DNA of 13,668 nucleotides from an uncultured Corynebacterium sp. (lineage in GTDB: Bacteria; Actinomycetota; Actinomycetes; Mycobacteriales; Mycobacteriaceae), in assembly GCF_943914015.1 (NCBI RefSeq), contig NZ_CALUAK010000067.1:1-13668 (forward strand), written 5' to 3'. How positions within the stretch are numbered: the stretch's first letter is position 1; each line of letters begins with the position of its first letter. Made by a program: the position numbers and the translations under genes. Shown here piece by piece: positions 1 to 7,450 of the stretch. The notes beneath the pieces were generated by a model, which saw nothing but the letters and a program-made list of their open reading frames with translations, ran no database searches and had not been told where the DNA came from.

Positions 1-536
1 CCCAGGCGCAGTCGCCACGCCAAGCGCAGCTGGCGCGCGAGTCCGCTCTCGAAGGGCTGCACTACATTAAGGCAGCCCGCGAAATCATGGGTCTTCCCGA
101 AGGACCGGAGATTCCCCCGCTCGAGGGGCAAAAGGCAGCGGGCAAGGTCACCGAGGAACGCACGATCAATTACGACGGTCGCCAGATCACAGCCTCACCG
201 CACTCCTCCGAGCAGACACCGAACTACTACCCCGGTGGTCGCGTTGCTGGCCGACCGGTTCCCGCAGGCTGGTACTCCGAGCCGTGGTGGGCACCTGCTC
301 TTGTCAGTGGCATGTGGACGGCCGGGTCCGTCATAATGTTCTCCGCGATGTTCAACGGCATGGCCGGTGTGGGCTACGGCGCCGCAGGTTTTGAGCAGGG
401 CTACGGAGACGGATACGCCGACGGCTTCGAAGCTGCCGGTGGCGACATGGGGGACATGGGCGACGGTGGCGGATTCTTCGACGGTGGCCTCTTCGGAGGC
501 GACGGCGGCGGATTCGACTTCGATTTCGACTTTTAG
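1..536 (+). CDS. C-terminal part of an unrecognised protein with Gly/Asp/Phe-rich tail
   Basis: The frame is open to the left edge (first whole codon at base 3), so this is the 3' part of a longer gene, and the ATG at 87 is probably internal. The visible part begins with a charged, likely helical stretch (QLARESALEGLHYIKAARE). It continues with a Pro-rich segment, then a Trp/Tyr-containing segment (WYSEPWWAPALVSGMW) and a hydrophobic small-residue stretch (SVIMFSAMFNGMAG) that could contact a membrane. The C-terminus is low complexity: repeated GDMGD, GGGFFDGG and a terminal DFDFDF. I do not recognise the family with confidence; Gly-rich tails of this type occur in some actinobacterial envelope-associated proteins. 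It is followed directly by a strong terminator. Confidence 0.7.
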   Translation, partial: QAQSPRQAQLARESALEGLHYIKAAREIMGLPEGPEIPPLEGQKAAGKVTEERTINYDGRQITASPHSSEQTPNYYPGGRVAGRPVPAGWYSEPWWAPALVSGMWTAGSVIMFSAMFNGMAGVGYGAAGFEQGYGDGYADGFEAAGGDMGDMGDGGGFFDGGLFGGDGGGFDFDFDF

Positions 537-544
537 GGCATAAG

Positions 545-581
545 AAAATCCCGGCCTCAGTCCACAGGCCGGGATTTTTTT
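545..581. terminator. Bidirectional rho-independent terminator
   Basis: A 13-bp perfect stem (AAAATCCCGGCCT at 545-557 with AGGCCGGGATTTT at 566-578) has an 8-nt loop. It runs into a T tract on the + strand (575-581). On the - strand the stem also ends in TTTT followed by CTTA. It sits between the + gene ending at 536 and rpiB ending at 592, and probably serves both. Confidence 0.9.
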
Positions 582-591
582 CGTCGAAAAG

Positions 592-1059
<468 letters not shown>

Positions 1060-1066
1060 ACCCCTA

Positions 1067-1076
1067 AATGTACACT
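1067..1076. promoter_or_regulatory. Overlapping divergent leaderless promoters of rpiB and the radical SAM gene
   Basis: The 24-bp gap between the two start codons contains AATGTACACT. Read forward, TACACT (1071-1076) is followed by 7 nt and the ATG at 1084. Read in reverse, TACATT (1072-1067) is followed by 7 nt and the rpiB ATG at 1059. Both fit the actinobacterial TAnnnT -10 box placed for leaderless mRNA. The boxes share two base pairs around the TGTACA palindrome (1069-1074), so initiation should be mutually exclusive. No convincing -35 box is seen, as is common in corynebacteria. Confidence 0.65.
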
Positions 1077-1083
1077 GTTACCT

Positions 1084-2325
1084 ATGTCCCATGCTCCAGT
1101 TGTACGCAAGGTACGCCATAATATTGAGACCAAGCCGTTTATCGTTATCTGGGAGGTAACGCGCGCCTGTGCCCTCGTATGCAAGCACTGCCGGGCCGAT
1201 GCGCAACACGAGCCACACCCCGACCAGCTCACCACCGAAGAGGGGAAACGCCTGCTAGACCAGCTGGCGAGCTATCAAAAGCCCTACCCCCTCGTCGTTT
1301 TCACCGGTGGCGACCCCTTTGAACGCGCCGATCTTGCCGAGCTGTGCCAGTACGGGACGGATCTGGGACTCTCCGTCAGCCTCTCACCTTCGGTTACCCC
1401 CAAGGTGACCCCCGAACGACTGCACGAACTCCGCGAAGCAGGCGGCAAGGCAATGAGCATGTCGCTTGACGGCGCGACCCCGGAAACGCACGACGCCTTC
1501 CGCGGTTTCTCCGGCACCTTCGATGCCACCTTGGAGAAGGCCCTGCTCATCAACGCCGAGGGCTACCGCCTGCAGATCAACTCCACGCTCACCAAGGGCA
1601 ACATCCGCGAGGCACCGACCCTGCTCAAGCGCGTCATCGATATGCAGGCCAAGATGTGGTACGTCTTCTTCCTCGTCCCCACCGGCCGCGGCGCAGACCT
1701 AAACGCGCTGAGCCCGAAGGAGCGCGAGGACACCCTCGTGTGGCTGGACGACATTTCCGACCGCATCGCCATTAAGACGACGGAAGCGCCGCAGTACCGA
1801 CGCGTCGTCATCCAGCAAAAGCTTCGCCGGGAGGGTGGGCTTCCTCCCTACGAGGGTGGCGAACTCTACCGCTACCTCACCGAGGAGACGGAGCGTATCT
1901 TCGGCGATGCCCCGTACAAGAAGCGCAAGCCCCGCGCGCCCATGGCGGTGAACTCCGGTTCCGGCTTTGCCTTCATTGACCACATTGGCGATGTGTACCC
2001 CAACGGGTTCCTCCCCTTCCACTGTGGCAACGTCAAGCAGCAGACCATCAACGAGATCTACGCGGAGTCCCCCGTGTTCGTCTCGCTGCGCCACCCCGAG
2101 GGCTGGCACGGCAAGTGCGCCTACTGCGATTTCCACGATGTGTGCGGCGGCTCCCGCTCCACCGCCTACGCCCTGACCGGCGATGTCCGCGCCTCCGATG
2201 ACCAGTGCTGCTACGTGCCGCAGGCCTGGCTCGATGCCGGTGGCACGCGCGTCCACCCGGAGCACGGCACCGGGATTCAGATCTCCCGCAACGGCGAGAT
2301 CGTCACCGTGCCGGACAGCTACTAG
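1084..2325 (+). CDS. Radical SAM/SPASM domain protein, probably TIGR04053 family
   Basis: This 413-aa protein has an N-terminal radical SAM domain with the 4Fe-4S motif CALVCKHC (Cys29, Cys33, Cys36), followed by the SAM-contacting FTGGDPF. The C-terminal SPASM-type auxiliary cluster region has Cys314, Cys345, Cys348, Cys354 and the pair Cys375-Cys376. The arrangement resembles NirJ/AhbC/AhbD-type heme-modifying enzymes and the uncharacterised TIGR04053 group, which I name from memory of its overall pattern. The substrate cannot be told from the sequence. The ATG at 1084 is preferred over the upstream in-frame extension from 655 because that extension is antisense to rpiB and residue homology begins near here. 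The start lacks a Shine-Dalgarno sequence and lies 7 nt after a TACACT box, so it is probably leaderless. No peptide-substrate gene is adjacent. Confidence 0.88.
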   Translation: MSHAPVVRKVRHNIETKPFIVIWEVTRACALVCKHCRADAQHEPHPDQLTTEEGKRLLDQLASYQKPYPLVVFTGGDPFERADLAELCQYGTDLGLSVSLSPSVTPKVTPERLHELREAGGKAMSMSLDGATPETHDAFRGFSGTFDATLEKALLINAEGYRLQINSTLTKGNIREAPTLLKRVIDMQAKMWYVFFLVPTGRGADLNALSPKEREDTLVWLDDISDRIAIKTTEAPQYRRVVIQQKLRREGGLPPYEGGELYRYLTEETERIFGDAPYKKRKPRAPMAVNSGSGFAFIDHIGDVYPNGFLPFHCGNVKQQTINEIYAESPVFVSLRHPEGWHGKCAYCDFHDVCGGSRSTAYALTGDVRASDDQCCYVPQAWLDAGGTRVHPEHGTGIQISRNGEIVTVPDSY

Positions 2326-2389
2326 AGCGCAAGGATCAGGGGCATTCGCCGGGCAGATCGCACCCGGCGTTCTCAGCCCCCGCAGACAC

Positions 2390-2421
2390 CAGCGCCCCTG
2401 CCGAATTCGGCAGGGGCGCTG
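2390..2421. terminator. Perfect 32-bp palindrome between convergent genes, possible bidirectional terminator
   Basis: Each half is CAGCGCCCCTGCCGAA or its exact reverse complement, with an EcoRI site (GAATTC) at the centre. As RNA it would form a very stable stem on either strand. It lies 65 nt after the radical SAM stop and 16 nt after the stop of the convergent DsbA-like gene. Neither side carries a T tract, so it is not a classic intrinsic terminator. T-less hairpin termination, 3'-end protection or an extragenic palindrome are all possible. Confidence 0.6.
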
Positions 2422-2436
2422 TGGAGTATCTAGGGT

Positions 2437-3060
2437 TTAATCAAATTCCGGCTTCTCCGTGCGGGAACGCTTGAGCTCGAAGAAGTGCGGGTACTGGGCG
2501 AGGCGAACGGCGGCGTCGAAGATCTCGCCAGCATCTTCCCTGGTGGGGATGCGGGTGAGGACGGGGCCGAAGAACGCGTTCTTGCCCAGGCTGATGACGG
2601 GGGTTCCCACGTCATTGCCCACGGCCTTCATGGCGCCCTTGTGGTACTTGCGGAGCTTGTAGTCGTATTCTTCGGTGTTGGCTACCTCGGCAAGGTCGGC
2701 GGGGAGACCGACTTCCTCGAGGGACTTCTTGATCACATCGTCGTATCCCCCGTAGCCGGAGGCGACGCGACCGCCGATGTGCACCTTGTTGCCCATCGTG
2801 GTGTAGAGCTCATCGATCTTCTCGGGGTAATTCGTTTTCACTGCCGCGAAGACACGGGCGGGGCCCCAGTTGGCCTTCATCTTTTCCTTGTAATCCTCGG
2901 GGAGCTCGTCGCGGTCCTCGTTGAGGACGGACAAACTCATGGGAATCCAGTCCACCTTGATGTCGCGGACGGATTCCACCTCCTTGATCCAGCGGGACGT
3001 GATCCAGCAAAATGGGCAGCTCACATCGAACCAAAACTGAACGTTATCTTCAACCTTCAC
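2437..3060 (-). CDS. DsbA-family protein, mycothiol-dependent nitroreductase (Rv2466c) type
   Basis: This 207-aa thioredoxin-fold protein has the active-site motif CPFC (Cys15, Cys18) right after the first strand (VQFWFDVSCPFCW). A DsbA/FrnE-like helical insertion (about 45-150) and a cis-Pro-type GTPVISL segment follow. The actinobacterial Rv2466c family couples mycothiol to reduction of nitro compounds and oxidised thiols in the cytoplasm. There is no signal peptide, so it is not a periplasmic DsbA. The start is GTG at 3060, supported by a strong Shine-Dalgarno (AAGGAGG) 5 nt upstream. A TAGACT box (3095-3090) is a plausible own promoter. The DUF4230 gene lies 64 nt upstream in the same direction, so co-transcription is also possible. 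Confidence 0.88.
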   Translation of the reverse strand: MKVEDNVQFWFDVSCPFCWITSRWIKEVESVRDIKVDWIPMSLSVLNEDRDELPEDYKEKMKANWGPARVFAAVKTNYPEKIDELYTTMGNKVHIGGRVASGYGGYDDVIKKSLEEVGLPADLAEVANTEEYDYKLRKYHKGAMKAVGNDVGTPVISLGKNAFFGPVLTRIPTREDAGEIFDAAVRLAQYPHFFELKRSRTEKPEFD

Positions 3061-3089
3061 GTTTTCCTCCTTAGTTCAAACGTGGGTTC

Positions 3090-3095
3090 AGTCTA
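3090..3095 (-). promoter_or_regulatory. Candidate -10 box (TAGACT) for the DsbA-like gene
   Basis: On the minus strand TAGACT matches TAnnnT and would start a transcript about 22 nt before the Shine-Dalgarno-led GTG start. The expected -35 position shows no good match. Confidence 0.35.
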
Positions 3096-3124
3096 CCGAG
3101 ATTCTCAGGTTCCTGGGAGAAAAA

Positions 3125-3748
3125 TTACTTCCAGTGCACCTCTACGGTGTAGTCGCTGGCATCCGTGCCGGCGAGGAGCGCCTTGGTGTGTGAGGTGAGG
3201 AGCTCCTCCGAGCGCTTCTCCGCGCGGTCGAGCAGCCCGCTGTCGATCGCCTTCTCGCGGGCGGCTTCCTCCTCCTGCGCCACGAACTCCATGGTCTCCT
3301 GCACTTTGATCTGGTTGAAGGGGTTCATGGACTGGTCGTACACCGTGATGGTGGCGGGGTCGATCTTCGATTCGGTGATCTCCACCTTCGGGCTGTCGAT
3401 GGTCACCGTACGGGAGGAATCGTTGACGTCGACGGAGATCTTGGAGGCGTCCTTGATGCCGGCTTTCACCGTGCCGTCGTAGGTGAACATGATGTTGTTT
3501 CCGGTGAGTGGCACACCCCAGCCGGCAACGACCTTGCCGGGATCTTCGCGCTTCGCCACGTTGGTGAACACGTACTCTTCCACGGACAGCTCGGCGATGT
3601 CTTTGTAGCTTGCGCCCAGCTGGGTGGAGCTGACGATGGGCTTGGCGTTATGGATGAACCCGGCGCGGGTTCCGACCCAGAAGGTGGCACCAGCGACAAG
3701 CACCAGGACGAGGACGACGGCAATGATGCGGGTGATGGATTTGATCAT
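3125..3748 (-). CDS. DUF4230 family membrane-anchored protein
   Basis: This 207-aa protein matches the usual DUF4230 layout. A short basic N-terminus is followed by one hydrophobic helix (about 7-27, RIIAVVLVLVLVAGATFWVG). The extracytoplasmic domain carries the family-like YDGTVKAGID-type core (here FTYDGTVKAGIKDASKISV), and a charged helical C-terminal part rich in Glu/Arg follows (about 150-190). The family has no established biochemical function. The ATG at 3748 has AAAGGA about 8 nt upstream. A TATACT box (3808-3803) would give a 5' leader of roughly 50 nt. The gene diverges from the lipase gene across an inverted repeat that could act as a shared operator. Confidence 0.82.
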   Translation of the reverse strand: MIKSITRIIAVVLVLVLVAGATFWVGTRAGFIHNAKPIVSSTQLGASYKDIAELSVEEYVFTNVAKREDPGKVVAGWGVPLTGNNIMFTYDGTVKAGIKDASKISVDVNDSSRTVTIDSPKVEITESKIDPATITVYDQSMNPFNQIKVQETMEFVAQEEEAAREKAIDSGLLDRAEKRSEELLTSHTKALLAGTDASDYTVEVHWK

Positions 3749-3789
3749 GGGGTATTCCTTTTCACTATTTTGTTTGGTCGGGTTTCCTC

Positions 3790-3818
3790 CCAGCTAAAAA
3801 TAAGTATAGGTTAGCTGG
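3790..3818. promoter_or_regulatory. Inverted repeat CCAGCTAA-N13-TTAGCTGG, candidate operator over divergent promoters
   Basis: Perfect 8-bp arms (3790-3797 and 3811-3818) flank a 13-bp AT-rich spacer. The right arm overlaps TAGGTT (3807-3812), the candidate -10 box of the lipase, which is followed by 7 nt and its ATG at 3820. The spacer holds TATACT on the reverse strand (3808-3803), the candidate -10 box of the DUF4230 gene. A dimeric repressor here would control both genes. No known regulator consensus is matched. Confidence 0.55.
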
Positions 3819-3819
3819 T

Positions 3820-5064
3820 ATGAGTCTTCGTACGCGCGTAAAGAAAGGTGTGGCGACGCTGTCCGTCCTCGCCTGCATGACCCTCCCCGCCCCCGCCTTC
3901 GCCCAGGTCACTACACCTCCGGCCCCTCCGGCTGCTTCGGACGAAGCAACCGCCCCGGGAACGGTGGTGTCCTCCACGCCGCTGCGGTTTGGCAACGGTT
4001 CCCGCTTTGTCTACACGACGACGGATCACCTCGGCCGCGTGGCCTACGCCGGCGGTCTCGTGCTCGAGCCGTCCGTCCCGTGGCCCGGCCCCGGCCCCGT
4101 TCCCACCATCGCGTTTGCGCCGGGTACCCGCGGCGATGGGGATGCGTGCGCGAACTCGAACTCCATCATCGGCTCGTTTGACCCGCTGACCGGTGCTGTG
4201 GGCACGAACTACGAGTCCCCCATTCACATCGCCGCCTCGCTGTCCGGCATCCGCGTGGTGGTCACGGACTATATCGGTGTGGGCACCCCGAGCGTTCCCG
4301 GCTACACGGTCACCGACGAGGAGGGCACCGCGCTTATCGACGCGGCCCGGGCGGCCTTCCACCTCCGTGGGCTGCCGGCTGACTCACCGCTCGGGTTCTA
4401 CGGCTACTCGCAGGGTGGCGGCGCTGCCGCAGCCGCCGCCGAGCAGGTGGACGAGTACGCCCCGGAGCTCAACGTCAAGGGCACGTACTCGGGCGCGGCC
4501 CCGGCCAACTTCCTCGAGGTCATGCCAGCCATCGATGGTTCCGCCATCTCCGGTGTTTTGGGCATGTCCACCAACGGCTACATGGATCGCTATCCGGAGA
4601 TCCGGAAGGTGGTGGACGAGAAGTTCAACGCTCGCGGCAAGCAGCTGCTCCAGGAAGCTAAAACCTCCTGCGTCGCGGATCTCTCCCTGCGCTGGGCGTT
4701 TACCGATACGCGCACGCTGACCACCACCGGTGAGTCCTTCCCAGAGGTGGCCTGGCGCTCGCCTGAGTTCCGCAGCGCCTTGCAGGAGCAGCGCCTGGGG
4801 CAGAAGAAGCCTACTTCCCCGATCCTCGTGAATTCAGGCAACGCCGACGATGCCATCCCCAACGAGCAGGTTCGCCAGATGGCGCGCGACTACTGCGAGC
4901 TTGGTGCCACCGTAGACTTTAACGCCAACCTCACCCCGCTGGTCCCCGGCAAGTGGGTGCTCAACCACATGGGCCCCACCTACGGCGATGCACCGCTGTC
5001 CGTCAACTGGCTCATCGATCGCTTCCAAGGTGTCCCCGCTCCCAGCGATTGCGGTGCCATCTAG
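3820..5064 (+). CDS. Secreted triacylglycerol lipase/esterase, LIP family
   Basis: This 414-aa alpha/beta hydrolase is of the secretory lipase (LIP) type found in corynebacteria and fungi. A Sec signal peptide (basic MSLRTRVKKG, hydrophobic core, cleavage probably after AFA at 28) is followed by a Pro-rich linker. The nucleophile elbow is GYSQGG with Ser197. Asp343 or Asp344 (GNADDAIP) and His383 (LNHMGP) complete the likely triad. Four mature-chain cysteines (110, 284, 359, 411) could form two disulfides. Cys19 inside the signal (VLAC) is a weak lipobox, so lipoprotein anchoring is a minor alternative. The role would be hydrolysis of lipid esters outside the cytoplasm; the substrate is unknown. 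The start lacks a Shine-Dalgarno sequence and fits a leaderless transcript. Confidence 0.9.
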   Translation: MSLRTRVKKGVATLSVLACMTLPAPAFAQVTTPPAPPAASDEATAPGTVVSSTPLRFGNGSRFVYTTTDHLGRVAYAGGLVLEPSVPWPGPGPVPTIAFAPGTRGDGDACANSNSIIGSFDPLTGAVGTNYESPIHIAASLSGIRVVVTDYIGVGTPSVPGYTVTDEEGTALIDAARAAFHLRGLPADSPLGFYGYSQGGGAAAAAAEQVDEYAPELNVKGTYSGAAPANFLEVMPAIDGSAISGVLGMSTNGYMDRYPEIRKVVDEKFNARGKQLLQEAKTSCVADLSLRWAFTDTRTLTTTGESFPEVAWRSPEFRSALQEQRLGQKKPTSPILVNSGNADDAIPNEQVRQMARDYCELGATVDFNANLTPLVPGKWVLNHMGPTYGDAPLSVNWLIDRFQGVPAPSDCGAI

Positions 5065-5077
5065 ATGTAGCAACGTC

Positions 5078-5107
5078 CTGACACGGAACGTGCTGTCTAG
5101 ATAGTAT
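5078..5107 (+). promoter_or_regulatory. Promoter of the HAD gene
   Basis: CTGACA (5078-5083) closely matches the -35 hexamer. It is followed by an 18-nt spacer and TAGTAT (5102-5107), then 7 nt to the ATG at 5115. This is the best complete promoter in the window and predicts a leaderless mRNA. Confidence 0.6.
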
Positions 5108-5114
5108 TGGGGAC

Positions 5115-5886
5115 ATGAAAATCGCGGCCTTCGACTTTGATGGCACCATCCTCTTTGACAGTGGGATCCCCGATCCCACGCTGGAGGCGATCCACCGCTG
5201 GCAGGATGCCGGTCATCTCGCCGTCGCTGCGACGGGCAAATCCCTCAAGGCCGCGGAATACGCGCTCGAGGACTACGACATCGCCTTTGACTACTCCGTC
5301 TTGTTCACCGGCGCCGTCGTGGCGAAGGGCCACGACGACATCCTCTACGAAAAGTACCTGGACACAGACATGGTCGAGCAGGTGATAGACATGCTGTCCA
5401 CGGTCCAGGGGATCTCCTGTTTCGGCACCCCGCCTGTGGGAGCGCGATGCCCAGTTCCTCGACACCCGCAACAGTGACTCCGACGCCTCGATCCTCGTCG
5501 ATTGCGAAGACATGTCCCCCGACGAGATCCCTCACCACCAGTTCATCAGCATCCCCATCTGGGTGCCGGGCGACGATGCTCTCCGCCAGCAGCTCGTGGA
5601 TAGGATCCGCAGCTCCTTCGACTGCGAGTGCGTCACCAATCAGGACTTCATCGATATCATCCCCGCCGGCTGCACCAAGGGCTCGGGCCTTGCGTGGCTA
5701 GCCAGCCACCTCGGTATACCACGCAGCGAGGTGGAGCTCTACACCTTCGGGGACAGCTTCAACGACCTTGCCATGCACGAGGTGGCCGACGAAAGCTTCA
5801 GCTTCACCTGGTCGCCCGAGGAAGTGCGGAAGAGGACAACAAACGTCGTTACGGGCGTCGAGAAGCCACTGGACGAGCTCCGATAG
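5115..5886 (+). pseudogene. HAD-superfamily (Cof-type) phosphatase, interrupted by a one-base frameshift
   Basis: The N-terminal part starts MKIAAFDFDGTILF, with the motif I aspartates Asp7 and Asp9. The C-terminal part continues in the +1 frame with the motif III lysine (GCTKGSG, Lys188 after repair) and motif IV GDSFND (Asp213, Asp217). The frames switch at CCCC (5428-5431). Dropping one C reads smoothly FGTRLWERDAQ and gives a single 256-aa protein, normal for Cof-type sugar or nucleotide phosphatases. All catalytic motifs are intact and no other damage is visible, which points to a recent mutation or a sequencing error rather than long decay. As written, only a 120-aa product lacking motifs III and IV would be made. 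The start is leaderless-type. Confidence 0.85.
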
Positions 5887-5889
5887 ACT
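5884..5889 (+). promoter_or_regulatory. -10 box TAGACT built on the HAD stop codon
   Basis: TAGACT begins with the TAG stop of the HAD gene and lies exactly 7 nt before the ATG at 5897, the same spacing as other leaderless starts in the window. There is no good Shine-Dalgarno sequence in front of 5897. Confidence 0.5.
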
Positions 5890-5896
5890 GGGTGAC

Positions 5897-6499
5897 ATGA
5901 ACGCTTACCTCTCCCCCGGCGCGCGCGTCGCGTTTTTCGGACCGGTCACCGTGCGTGGCCAGCGTGTCCCTGAGGGCGTGCCTCTGACGGTGCTGTGCAC
6001 GCAGCTGGGGCTCACGCACGTTGCCGATACCTCCTGCGGTGTCGACCTCGTCGTGTCCGATTCCCGCATCCCCGGTTGCCCTACCGTCCCCCACGCTGAG
6101 TTCGCAGCCTGGGCCGATGGTGTCCTCGACGCGCGGGAAGCGGCGCCACAGTACCAGCAGCGCCAGGAGCGCCCGCAGACTCCCCCAGGCGCCACCGCAC
6201 CCCCGGTGACAGCCCCCTCCTACCCGAGCTTCCCCTCCGTGACACCGGCGCCCCTGCCGGCGAGGACGGACACGACGAGCTCCGCCGTCGTGCCCACAGA
6301 CGGGAAGAACCCGTGGAAACCGGTTATCAGCGTGGGCATCGCGTTCTTCGTCATCGTCGCCATTGGTGCTGCAACTGTGGACCCAGCCAACGAGGCAGCA
6401 AACGTGGTGATGGGATGCATCATCATCGCCCTCATGGTCGCCTTGGTCGTTCTCTTCGGCATCGCGGTGTTTGAAACAATCCGCAAATTTTTCCGCTAG
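5897..6499 (+). CDS. Small membrane protein with BRCT-like N-terminal domain
   Basis: This is a 200-aa protein. Residues about 8-75 (RVAFFGPVTVRGQRVPEGV, then VADTSCGVDLVVSD and VPHAEFAAWADG) have the rhythm of a BRCT domain: a 'VAFxG' first strand, a central 'vDLVV' strand and a closing 'HAEFxxW' helix. The similarity is judged by eye. A Pro/Gln/Thr-rich linker (about 85-140) follows, then two hydrophobic helices (about 145-165 and 172-195) and a basic end. The domain would face the cytoplasm if the linker is inside. The ATG at 5897 is chosen because homology-like sequence begins there and a -10 box precedes it by 7 nt; the frame is open further upstream inside the HAD gene. Function is unknown. 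Confidence 0.72.
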   Translation: MNAYLSPGARVAFFGPVTVRGQRVPEGVPLTVLCTQLGLTHVADTSCGVDLVVSDSRIPGCPTVPHAEFAAWADGVLDAREAAPQYQQRQERPQTPPGATAPPVTAPSYPSFPSVTPAPLPARTDTTSSAVVPTDGKNPWKPVISVGIAFFVIVAIGAATVDPANEAANVVMGCIIIALMVALVVLFGIAVFETIRKFFR

Positions 6500-6505
6500 C
6501 CTCCG

Positions 6506-7435
6506 CTAGTCCGTGTTACCCCTGTACATGAACGGGTTCGGCGGGGTGATGCCGTACTCCTGGATCTTAGGGAAGATCTCCGCGTAGATGCGCCGCTGCA
6601 CCGCCCACTGGCGGCCGGGGAGCGTTTTCACGGAGATACGGATGTTCGCGTGGTCCGGCTTCACACTGACAATGCCCTGAACAGAGGGCTCGTCCAGAAC
6701 CATCGGCTTGATGTCCTCCGCCTGCACGGCATCCTTGGCTGCTTCCTCGATGGCCTCACGTGCGGAGCGGAAATCATTTTTCAAACCAATGGGGAAATCA
6801 ATGCGTGCAAGCGCGTAGCCTTGGGAGAAGTTGCCCACGCGCTCAATCTGGCCGTTGCGGACAAACCACACCGTGCCATCGATATCGCGCAGCGTGGTCA
6901 GGCGCAGCGTAACCTCTTCGACGTCACCGACAACTTCGCCCACGTCAATCGTGTCGCCCACACCGTACTGATCTTCCATGAGCATGAAGATGCCGGCGAG
7001 GAAGTCCTTCACCAGGGACTGTGCACCAAAACCGACTGCCAAGCCGACAACACCGGCGGAGGCGATGATGGGTGCCACGTTTACTCCGAGGTTGCGGAGG
7101 ATCTCCAGCACCGCCCACGCCCAAATGACGATGAGTGCCGTGGAACGCGCCACCGACGCGAGCGTGTCAATGCGGGCGCGCTTGCGTTCCTGGCGGGCCT
7201 TCGCCTCATAATCGGCGAGCTCCGCTTCCTTCGAGCTGCGCACGGCGAGGAAGCTCGTCGGCGGCTTTTCCTTTTGGTACGTACTAAATTTCTTAATCGC
7301 CCAGGTGATGAGCCACTGGCCGATCAAAGCGATCAGAATTGCGATCAAGATTTTGAACGGCCGCTGGATAAGCCACATTTGCGTGTCGGGGTCACTCCAC
7401 CAGTTATTAAAAATAATTTGTATTTTGTCCCACAT
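6506..7435 (-). CDS. Small-conductance mechanosensitive channel, MscS family
   Basis: This 309-aa protein has hydrophobic segments at about 28-46 and 97-117, and the pore helix TM3 region PIIASAGVVGLAVGFGAQSL (122-141). This continues into the highly conserved VKDFLAGIFMLMEDQYGVGDTIDV, then the beta domain (VEEVTLRLTTLRDIDGTVWFVRNG) and a C-terminal alpha/beta domain. MscS channels open under membrane tension to release solutes during osmotic downshift; corynebacterial relatives also export glutamate. It lacks the long extra C-terminus of C. glutamicum MscCG. The ATG at 7435 is preferred over one 60 bases upstream because TACGCT (7448-7443) lies 7 nt before it and the extension is not family-like. 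The gene ends 6 nt from the convergent BRCT-like gene with no terminator between. Confidence 0.92.
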   Translation of the reverse strand: MWDKIQIIFNNWWSDPDTQMWLIQRPFKILIAILIALIGQWLITWAIKKFSTYQKEKPPTSFLAVRSSKEAELADYEAKARQERKRARIDTLASVARSTALIVIWAWAVLEILRNLGVNVAPIIASAGVVGLAVGFGAQSLVKDFLAGIFMLMEDQYGVGDTIDVGEVVGDVEEVTLRLTTLRDIDGTVWFVRNGQIERVGNFSQGYALARIDFPIGLKNDFRSAREAIEEAAKDAVQAEDIKPMVLDEPSVQGIVSVKPDHANIRISVKTLPGRQWAVQRRIYAEIFPKIQEYGITPPNPFMYRGNTD

Positions 7436-7442
7436 GGTGCCC

Positions 7443-7450
7443 AGCGTACA
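7443..7450 (-). promoter_or_regulatory. Extended -10 (TG-TACGCT) of the MscS gene
   Basis: TACGCT on the minus strand is preceded directly by TG and followed by 7 nt and the ATG at 7435. This predicts a leaderless transcript; no Shine-Dalgarno sequence is present. Confidence 0.5.

Noticed and set aside
3805..3823. DtxR-like iron box (TATAGGTTAGCTGGTAT) before the lipase
   Set aside because: Only the left half (AGGTTAGC) matches; the second half of the palindrome is absent and no iron-related gene is adjacent.
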